Of a stretch of DNA of 8,391 nt, positions 1 through 4,340 are shown piece by piece; within the stretch, counting starts at the first letter, position 1; the number at the start of each line of letters is the position of its first letter. Made by a program: the position numbers and the translations under genes. The notes beneath the pieces are model-generated. The model saw nothing but the letters and a program-made list of their open reading frames with translations. It was not told the DNA's origin and ran no database searches. The DNA is taken from the NCBI GenBank assembly GCA_041484095.1, contig JBGPGW010000152.1, forward strand, positions 1-8,391, given 5' to 3'. The stretch comes from JBGPGW01 sp041484095 (GTDB lineage: Bacteria; Pseudomonadota; Alphaproteobacteria; CADEGL01).

Positions 1-16
1 ACAGGGAGGCAAAGGC

Positions 17-433
17 ATGACGGCCGCGAAGACCGACACGCAATCCTATCGATTTCTCCACACGATGCTGCGCGTGCGCGATCTCGAGAAATCGCTCGAT
101 TTCTACACGCGGCTTCTCGGCATGACGCTGCTGCGGCGCACGGATTTTCCCGGCGGCTCGTTCACGCTGGCCTTCGTCGGCTATGGCGGGGAGGCCGAGC
201 ACACGGTCCTCGAGCTCACGCACAATTGGGGGCGCGAGGAGCCCTATCCGCTGGGCGAAGGCTTCGGGCACATCGCCATCGCGGTGCCGGATGCCTACAA
301 GGCGTGCGCCTCACTCGCGGCGGAAGGGGTCACGATCACGCGGCCGGCCGGTCCCATGAAGCACGGCACGACAGTGATCGCGTTCGTCGAGGATCCCGAC
401 GGATACAAGATCGAGTTGATCCAGCGCGGCTAG
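17..433 (+). CDS. gloA: Glyoxalase I (lactoylglutathione lyase)
   Basis: Converts the hemithioacetal of methylglyoxal and glutathione to S-lactoylglutathione, the first step of cytosolic methylglyoxal detoxification. The 138-residue protein is a single glyoxalase/bleomycin-resistance (VOC) fold close in length to E. coli GloA, with about ten extra N-terminal residues. The four metal ligands expected for the bacterial nickel type are visible: His15 (in LHTMLRV), Glu66 (in VLELT), His85 (in FGHIAIAV) and Glu133 (in YKIELI). The C-terminal block TTVIAFVEDPDGYKIELI is nearly invariant in the family. The ATG at 17 follows a GGGAGG ribosome site at 4-9. The TAG stop (431-433) lies in the CTAG duplicated by the adjacent insertion, so the reading frame is intact. 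Before that insertion the gene would have run convergently into the small membrane protein gene now at 2666. Family and activity are confident. Confidence 0.96.
   Translation: MTAAKTDTQSYRFLHTMLRVRDLEKSLDFYTRLLGMTLLRRTDFPGGSFTLAFVGYGGEAEHTVLELTHNWGREEPYPLGEGFGHIAIAVPDAYKACASLAAEGVTITRPAGPMKHGTTVIAFVEDPDGYKIELIQRG
430..433. repeat. Left copy of CTAG target-site duplication
   Basis: This CTAG directly precedes the left terminal inverted repeat and is matched by CTAG at 2666-2669 just outside the right one. It contains the TAG stop codon of gloA (431-433). CTAG is itself a palindrome, so a 2-bp TA duplication cannot be told apart from a 4-bp one by sequence alone. Confidence 0.7.
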
Positions 434-449
434 GGCGTGTACTCATAAA
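434..449 (+). repeat. Left terminal inverted repeat
   Basis: The 16-bp GGCGTGTACTCATAAA is the inverse of 2650-2665 with one mismatch (T440 against G in the right end). If the duplication is only TA, one more G is added to each repeat, giving 16 of 17. The length and GG start fit IS5-type ends; assignment to a named group needs a database comparison. Confidence 0.78.
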
Positions 450-461
450 TCGCGGTTGATG

Positions 462-529
462 GGCCACGGTTGGCCGATGTCCGTTTTGGAGCGCTTTGCG
501 GACTCAAGTCGGACATCGCGCCATGTCCG
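462..529. repeat. Subterminal inverted repeats with three ATGTCCG sites, left end of element
   Basis: The 187 bp between the left repeat and the RidA-like stop hold no gene but several perfect dyads. GGCCA at 462-466 pairs with TGGCC at 471-475 across four bases. CGATGTCCG at 475-483 pairs with CGGACATCG at 510-518. CGGACAT at 510-516 also pairs with ATGTCCG at 523-529 across six bases. The heptamer ATGTCCG thus occurs three times in 53 bp, and once more near the other end (2494-2500). The sites could be transposase-binding sites, competing hairpins protecting convergent transcript ends, or relics of another repeat family. Confidence 0.6.
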
Positions 530-620
530 AGATGTGCCAGAAGCGGAAATCGAATTGGGCCTCAGCGGACCGCAAGCAATCGCAGCGGCCGCGCGACCGC
601 ATTGACGACCGACGCTCGAC

Positions 621-1379
621 CTAGATTGTACGTTCGACGGGTACCGAGCGCGTATCCATTTCGAACTCCAATCCACTGATAGGCGGCCGGCACAAATGCC
701 AGGTGATGCCCGCTGGCGCGGCACCACGCACGGCGATCTCGCCGGTGAGCGCTTCGAAGATGTCGTGGACGCAGTAAAGTCCGTTCCCCGTGGTCATCGA
801 CCAATCGAAACCAAGCCGCGACATTCGCGTCTCCAAGTCATCAAGTGCGTGGTCAGCCTTTTTTCTGATTCCTGCAGGGTCAACTTGGTCCAGCGCGACA
901 ACCAGGTCTCTGAGATCCTTATCGCCCGGCATCAGATCGACGGCACCCGCCAGCACGAAAGAAGGCCGCGCGCCTACCTCTTCGAGGGTATAGGAGAACG
1001 CATAGACGGAAGCATCAGACAACGTTTGGTCGGACGGGCAGACATTGGTGCGAGTAACCGGGTTTGTACCGCCAACCTCGGACCATCCGAAATCGCGGAG
1101 AATGGCGATGTAACGCGCGTTAAAGGCGCTAAAGCCGGCCTCGGTGAATTGGGCGGGTGAACGCAGTTCGAGCGAGGCTAGGGCAGATACGGGGCGCTTT
1201 GAGTTCGCGATGACATCCGCTATGCGTCGGAATGCGTCGTCCAAAGAAATGGGTGACTGGAATCGGACGCGTTCAAGTCGGAATCCTGATAGCGCAGCAA
1301 CACCCAACGAGTATGCCATCGACCCTCTGATAAAGCGATAGCCACCCGCGGGAAAGTCTAAGACCTCATGCATTTCCAT
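621..1379 (-). CDS. RidA/YjgF-like protein with two tandem domains (possible CnbZ-like deaminase)
   Basis: The predicted 252-residue soluble protein reads as two YjgF-type halves. The first carries LELRSPAQFTEAGFSAFNA at about 70-88 followed by NPVTRTNV at 106-113, where Arg110 sits at the place of the substrate-binding arginine of RidA. The second carries ALDDLETRMSRLGFDW, YCVHDIFEAL and ITWHLCRPP near the C-terminus, where no arginine occupies the equivalent place (residues 224-229). RidA proteins hydrolyse reactive enamines/imines released by PLP enzymes; Rid subfamilies without the arginine have other, often unknown, roles. From memory, the overall pattern resembles proteins named 2-amino-5-chloromuconate deaminase (CnbZ), but that is unverified. 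The ATG at 1379 has an ideal AGGAGG at 1385-1390, five bases upstream. The gene is cargo of the inserted element and diverges from an AraC regulator 90 bp away, its likely controller. The fold is fairly sure, the substrate unknown. Confidence 0.7.
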   Translation of the reverse strand: MEMHEVLDFPAGGYRFIRGSMAYSLGVAALSGFRLERVRFQSPISLDDAFRRIADVIANSKRPVSALASLELRSPAQFTEAGFSAFNARYIAILRDFGWSEVGGTNPVTRTNVCPSDQTLSDASVYAFSYTLEEVGARPSFVLAGAVDLMPGDKDLRDLVVALDQVDPAGIRKKADHALDDLETRMSRLGFDWSMTTGNGLYCVHDIFEALTGEIAVRGAAPAGITWHLCRPPISGLEFEMDTRSVPVERTI

Positions 1380-1384
1380 ACAGT

Positions 1385-1390
1385 CCTCCT
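1385..1390 (-). promoter_or_regulatory. Ribosome-binding site of the RidA-like gene
   Basis: On the minus strand AGGAGG is followed by five bases and the ATG at 1379. The exact consensus and spacing fix the start of this gene and show that it is a translated frame, not a shadow ORF. Confidence 0.85.
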
Positions 1391-1396
1391 ATTTGG

Positions 1397-1426
1397 GCCA
1401 GCGTTGAGGCGCCTCCTCAGGCTGGC
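1397..1426. promoter_or_regulatory. Dyad in the divergent araC/ridA-like spacer
   Basis: The left arm is GCCAGC (1397-1402), GT, TGAGG (1405-1409). The right arm is CCTCA (1415-1419), G, GCTGGC (1421-1426). This makes an 11-bp stem with a small 2/1 bulge and a 5-base loop. It fills about a third of the 90-bp gap between the two divergent starts and lies next to the ribosome site of the RidA-like gene. It could be an operator or a 5' leader hairpin. AraC-type proteins more often bind direct repeats, so a different or indirect regulator is possible. No confident -10/-35 pair was found in the spacer for either gene. Confidence 0.55.
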
Positions 1427-1469
1427 GGCATCGTCGGTTTGCAAGGAAACATGAATCGGTTTATCCTTC

Positions 1470-2324
1470 TTGTCTGATCTTGACCTCGCGATCATGGCTG
1501 TCCCGCAACCTAAAAGCCCACTCGACCGAGCGACGTTCCGCCGATCTCATATGTTCGGCGGGATCGATCTCATGTCGGCTAGGTTCGCGCGGCACAGCTT
1601 CGCGCCGCATTCGCATGATGAGCTAATGATCGGCGTCATCCAGGCCGGTGTGAAGTCGTTCCGGTGCGGGCGGTCGCACGACCACGCAGCACCCGGCAGC
1701 CTGTCAGTGGTCAATCCCGGCGAAACGCATACCGGAGAGTGCGAGGACGGTCCGGAGTTGGTCTATGCCGCGCTTTACGTGCCGGAAGCGGCCCTCGCGA
1801 CGATATTAGATAGTCCGAGACCTGACTCTTCACTTGTCGGACAGCCGGTCGTCAACGACCCGGAAGTTTGGCGGTGGCTTGCGGAGGCCCACAAACTGGC
1901 CATGGCCGGAGACGATGGAGCCGCTGCTGAGGAAGCAATTGTTTGCGGCGTTTCTTTGCTGTTCGAACGGTATGGGACTCGCCGAACTGTTCAATCCGAA
2001 GCGGGTTGCCCAAAGACGGTCGATCGTGCCGTAAGCTTTCTGCAGGCGCGCGCCTGCGATCGCATCAGCCTGGAAGATGCATCAAGAGCATCCGGAGTCG
2101 GTGTGTTTCATCTCATTAGGCTTTTTCAGAAACACCTTGGCTTGACACCCTACGCGTATCTCACTCAGGTCCGCATTGCGAAGTCGCGGCAGCTCCTGAG
2201 ACTTGGAGAGCCGGTGGCGCAAGTAGCGCTGGATGTCGGCTTTGCCGACCAGGCGCATTTCACGAAGCGCTTCAAGCAGCTCACCGGCACAACGCCAGCA
2301 TTGTATGCCAGATCGATGCAATGA
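1470..2324 (+). CDS. AraC-family transcriptional regulator
   Basis: A 284-residue DNA-binding regulator. The N-terminal half (about 30-110) is an AraC-type cupin sensor domain, with histidines in RHSFAPHSHDEL and the block LSVVNPGETHTGE. The C-terminal 90 residues form the two helix-turn-helix units: ISLEDASRASGVGVFHLIRLF (about 199-219) and VAQVALDVGFADQAHFTKRF (249-268), ending in the usual GTTPALYAR. Both signature helices are intact, so the gene looks functional. The start is uncertain: TTG at 1470 gives the full length, ATG at 1494 (residue 9) removes eight residues, and neither has a good ribosome site. Codon use is foreign to the neighbourhood, for example ATA TTA at 1803-1808. It diverges from the RidA-like gene and most likely controls it, perhaps after binding a small aromatic or amino-acid-like effector. 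The effector cannot be inferred. Confidence 0.93.
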   Translation: MSDLDLAIMAVPQPKSPLDRATFRRSHMFGGIDLMSARFARHSFAPHSHDELMIGVIQAGVKSFRCGRSHDHAAPGSLSVVNPGETHTGECEDGPELVYAALYVPEAALATILDSPRPDSSLVGQPVVNDPEVWRWLAEAHKLAMAGDDGAAAEEAIVCGVSLLFERYGTRRTVQSEAGCPKTVDRAVSFLQARACDRISLEDASRASGVGVFHLIRLFQKHLGLTPYAYLTQVRIAKSRQLLRLGEPVAQVALDVGFADQAHFTKRFKQLTGTTPALYARSMQ

Positions 2325-2348
2325 ACCCCGCCACCGGCGTTTCGTAGC

Positions 2349-2462
2349 TCAAGTGGCTGTCCCTTCTCTCGCCAAGCTGTCCATCGCGTCCTTGGTCGCC
2401 TGATACGCTATATCGACAATCTCATCTATTTCGGATTCGGACGCGACAACGTCCGCTTTGGG
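2349..2462 (-). pseudogene. C-terminal fragment of an unidentified protein gene
   Basis: On the minus strand, 37 codons run from just after an in-frame TGA (2465-2463) to a TGA at 2351-2349. The translation contains SESEIDEIVDIAYQATKDAM and then DSLAREGTAT before the stop. It reads like a genuine amphipathic C-terminal helix rather than the Arg/Ala/Pro-rich text of shadow frames. There is no start codon that makes sense and the reading sense is lost at TGACCCAAAGCGGAC, so this looks like a tail cut off at a rearrangement junction. A class III PLP-dependent aminotransferase tail is one guess only. It could also be a coincidental open stretch. Confidence 0.4.
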
Positions 2463-2649
2463 TCAGACTCTGAAGTAACTGAATTTGGCGCTCATGTCCG
2501 TCTAATGACGAACACCGGAAATGCTAGTTCGGTGTTGCGGAAGTCGGCATGGGCTTGATTGATCGTTGAGTGGTCCGAACCGGACCTAACTCCGCTTAAT
2601 TCACACCTCGCGGAAGTGCCAGGAACATACAACCGATTATGGCTGGAGG
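2463..2649. other. Non-coding right end of the element with hairpin-forming repeats
   Basis: I see no gene here. The stretch is much less GC-rich than the flanking chromosome (61 of 120 at 2461-2580). It holds two perfect inverted repeats: AACACCG (2511-2517) with CGGTGTT (2530-2536), and GGTCCG (2572-2577) with CGGACC (2581-2586) around a 3-base loop. One ATGTCCG copy lies at 2494-2500, matching the heptamer of the left end. Neither hairpin is followed by a T-run, so they are not called terminators. Confidence 0.55.
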
Positions 2650-2665
2650 TTTATGAGTCCACGCC
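2650..2665 (-). repeat. Right terminal inverted repeat
   Basis: Read on the minus strand this is GGCGTGGACTCATAAA, matching the left end 434-449 at 15 of 16 positions. Similarity stops sharply after these 16 bases, as expected of IS terminal repeats and unlike a longer inverted duplication. Confidence 0.78.
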
Positions 2666-2669
2666 CTAG
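2666..2669. repeat. Right copy of CTAG target-site duplication
   Basis: This CTAG adjoins the right terminal repeat and duplicates 430-433. Read on the minus strand, its TAG (2668-2666) is the stop codon of the small membrane protein gene. Confidence 0.7.
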
Positions 2670-2875
2670 GCGAAGACGAGCGTCAAGCCCGCCGACAGAG
2701 CGGCCGCGGCGAGCGCGAGCGCGACGAAAACACCCACCCGCCGCCGGTTGAAGAATTCGTTCTCATTCGCGGCTTCTGGCGTATTGGCCTGCGGCCCGAC
2801 GCTGATGCGCGTGGCGAGCGATTGCGCCGTGGCGGCCGGATGTGTCGTTCGCTGCCGGGGGTCGCCGCCGGACAT
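2666..2875 (-). CDS. Small single-pass membrane protein, unrecognised
   Basis: A 69-residue protein, not matched to any family I know. Residues 1 to about 42 are polar and probably disordered, rich in Thr, Ala, Gln and Asn. After the basic cluster NRRR comes a strongly hydrophobic stretch of about 22 residues (VGVFVALALAAAALSAGLTL), which reaches nearly to the C-terminus, so it is probably tail-anchored in the inner membrane with the N-terminus in the cytoplasm. It begins 9 bases after the gltA stop, and an in-frame TTG at 2881 would place the start even closer, so it is probably translated from the gltA transcript. No clear ribosome site is visible, which favours coupling. Its stop falls in the duplicated CTAG, so the insertion left the frame whole. 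That it is a real gene rests on the distinct hydrophobic segment and position. Confidence 0.6.
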   Translation of the reverse strand: MSGGDPRQRTTHPAATAQSLATRISVGPQANTPEAANENEFFNRRRVGVFVALALAAAALSAGLTLVFA

Positions 2876-2884
2876 GATCAAACG

Positions 2885-4216
2885 TTACGTGCGCTTGTGA
2901 AGAGGGACATACGGGCGCGCGGCCTCGCCCATGTAGAGCTGGCGCGGCCGGCCGATCTTCTGCGAGGGATCGTCGATCATTTCCTTCCACTGCGCGATCC
3001 AGCCCACCGTCCGCGCGAGCGCGAACAGCGCGGTGAACATCGATGTCGGGAAGCCGATGGCCTGCAGGATGATGCCGGAATAGAAGTCGACGTTCGGATA
3101 AAGCTTCTTCTGGACGAAGTAATCGTCGTGGAGCGCGATCTTCTCGAGCTCGATCGCGAGGTCGAGAAGCGGATCGTCCTTGATGCCGAGTTCGGCCAGA
3201 ACCTCGTGGCAGGTCTTGCGCATCACCGCGGCGCGCGGGTCGTAGTTCTTGTAGACGCGGTGGCCGAAGCCCATGAGGCGGAAATCGTCGTTCGGGTCCT
3301 TCGCGCGCCTGATGAATTCGGGGATGTTCTTGGTCGAGCCGATCTCCTTCAGCATGGTGAGCACGGCTTCGTTCGCCCCGCCATGGGCCGGCCCCCAGAG
3401 GCACGCGATGCCGGCCGCGACGCATGCGAACGGATTGGCGCCGGACGAACCCGCGAGCCGCACGGTCGAGGTCGAGGCGTTCTGCTCATGGTCGGCATGG
3501 AGGATGAAGATCTTGTCCATCGCCTTGGCGATGACGGGATTGACCTTGTACTCCTCGCACGGCACGCCGAACGTCATGTAGAGGAAGTTCTCGGCGTAGT
3601 TGAGGCTGTTGCGCGGGTACATGAAGGGCTGGCCCATCGAGTACTTGTACGCCATCGCGGCGATGGTCGGCATCTTGGCGATGAGCCGATAGGACGCGAT
3701 CAGGCGCTGGTGCGTGTCGCTGATGTCCGTGCTGTCGTGATAGAAGGCCGAGAGCGCGCCGACGACGCCGACCATGACGGCCATGGGATGCGCGTCGCGC
3801 CGGAAGCCCTGGAAGAACCGCAGAAGCTGTTCGTGGATCATCGTGTGGTAGGTGACGTCCAGCTCGAACTTCCGCTTCTCCGTCGCGGTCGGCAGCTCGC
3901 CGAAGAGCAGGAGGTAGCAGACTTCCATGAAGTCGCTGTGTTCGGCCAAATCCTCGATCTTGTAGCCGCGATGCAGAAGCACGCCGGCGTCGCCGTCGAT
4001 ATAGGTGATCGTCGATTCGCAGCTCGCGGTCGAGGTGAAGCCGGGGTCGAAGGTGAAGAAGCCGGATTCCGCGTAAAGCTTGCGGATGTCGATGACCGAA
4101 GGCCCGACTTGGCCATCGAGCACAGGCAGCTCATAGCTTCGGCCGCTACGGTTGTCCGTAACGGTGACGCTGTTCCGGTTCGATGCCTGCGCGCGCGGTG
4201 TCGTGGCCTCGTTCAT
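2885..4216 (-). CDS. gltA: Citrate synthase (type II)
   Basis: Condenses oxaloacetate with acetyl-CoA to citrate, the entry step of the TCA cycle, in the cytoplasm. At 443 residues it is slightly longer than E. coli GltA and has the N-terminal beta domain typical of the hexameric Gram-negative type. The catalytic triad is complete: His278 in WGPAHGGANEA, His319 in GFGHRVYKNYDPRA and Asp377 in YPNVDFYSG. Cys220, in FGVPCEEYKV, matches the cysteine linked to NADH inhibition in E. coli, so allosteric control by NADH is possible. The ATG at 4216 is preceded by GGAGG (4227-4231) at 10 bases. It follows gltX in the same direction after 124 bp that hold a plausible promoter, and the small membrane protein gene follows almost without a gap. 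Confidence 0.98.
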   Translation of the reverse strand: MNEATTPRAQASNRNSVTVTDNRSGRSYELPVLDGQVGPSVIDIRKLYAESGFFTFDPGFTSTASCESTITYIDGDAGVLLHRGYKIEDLAEHSDFMEVCYLLLFGELPTATEKRKFELDVTYHTMIHEQLLRFFQGFRRDAHPMAVMVGVVGALSAFYHDSTDISDTHQRLIASYRLIAKMPTIAAMAYKYSMGQPFMYPRNSLNYAENFLYMTFGVPCEEYKVNPVIAKAMDKIFILHADHEQNASTSTVRLAGSSGANPFACVAAGIACLWGPAHGGANEAVLTMLKEIGSTKNIPEFIRRAKDPNDDFRLMGFGHRVYKNYDPRAAVMRKTCHEVLAELGIKDDPLLDLAIELEKIALHDDYFVQKKLYPNVDFYSGIILQAIGFPTSMFTALFALARTVGWIAQWKEMIDDPSQKIGRPRQLYMGEAARPYVPLHKRT

Positions 4217-4242
4217 GCGAAATCGTCCTCCCTCTTTGGCGG

Positions 4243-4271
4243 AGCATAGAAAGATAGCGGGATCATTACAA
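4243..4271 (-). promoter_or_regulatory. Putative sigma-70-type promoter of gltA
   Basis: On the minus strand TTGTAA (4271-4266) and TATGCT (4248-4243) are separated by exactly 17 bases, inside an A/T-rich island that stands out from the GC-rich surroundings. Transcription would begin near 4236, leaving a short leader that begins right at the GGAGG of gltA. It rests on motif and spacing only. Confidence 0.38.
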
Positions 4272-4293
4272 ACATATGGTTAATTCTTTCCAT

Positions 4294-4323
4294 CGGCCAG
4301 TGGCGGCCAGTGGCGGCCAGTGG
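4294..4323. repeat. Three perfect tandem copies of a 10-bp unit
   Basis: CGGCCAGTGG occurs three times without a mismatch, 17 bases after the gltX stop and upstream of the putative gltA promoter. Each unit contains the near-palindrome CCAGTGG, so the array could form small hairpins in the gltX 3' transcript, or be a multi-copy protein site. Perfect copies suggest slippage and possible copy-number variation between strains. Confidence 0.9.
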
Positions 4324-4340
4324 AGCCGCGTTGCGGTCCA

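Larger units (their letters stand above)
434..2665. mobile_element. Transposase-less cargo element with IS-type ends (candidate mobile insertion cassette)
   Basis: Seen directly: bases 434-449 and the reverse complement of 2650-2665 match at 15 of 16 positions (GGCGTGTACTCATAAA against GGCGTGGACTCATAAA), and both ends are flanked by CTAG (430-433 and 2666-2669). Between them lie a RidA-like gene, a divergent AraC-type regulator, a gene fragment and non-coding ends, and no transposase frame. The interior is less GC-rich than the flanks. Removing the unit with one CTAG rejoins gloA and the small membrane gene with overlapping stop codons, which reads as a clean pre-insertion site. Known: IS5-family elements have short inverted repeats and duplicate 2-4 bp targets such as TA or CTAG; passenger-only units with IS ends are called mobile insertion cassettes. 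Inference: the unit was moved in trans by a related IS. A 2-bp TA duplication with ends at 433 and 2666 fits equally well. Alternatively an IS lost its transposase and gained cargo. Confidence 0.75.

Noticed and set aside
443..804. Short minus- and plus-strand frames between gloA and the RidA-like gene
   Set aside because: They overlap the RidA-like gene out of frame or the inverted-repeat region, with no motif or ribosome site; none resembles a transposase fragment.
430..2669. Toxin-antitoxin or defence system as the element's cargo
   Set aside because: The two proteins are an AraC-type activator and a Rid-type enzyme; no toxin, nuclease or antitoxin feature is visible.
2822..4249. 475-codon plus-strand open frame antisense to gltA
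   Set aside because: gltA on the minus strand has a full catalytic triad and a ribosome site; the antisense text is low-complexity and matches nothing.
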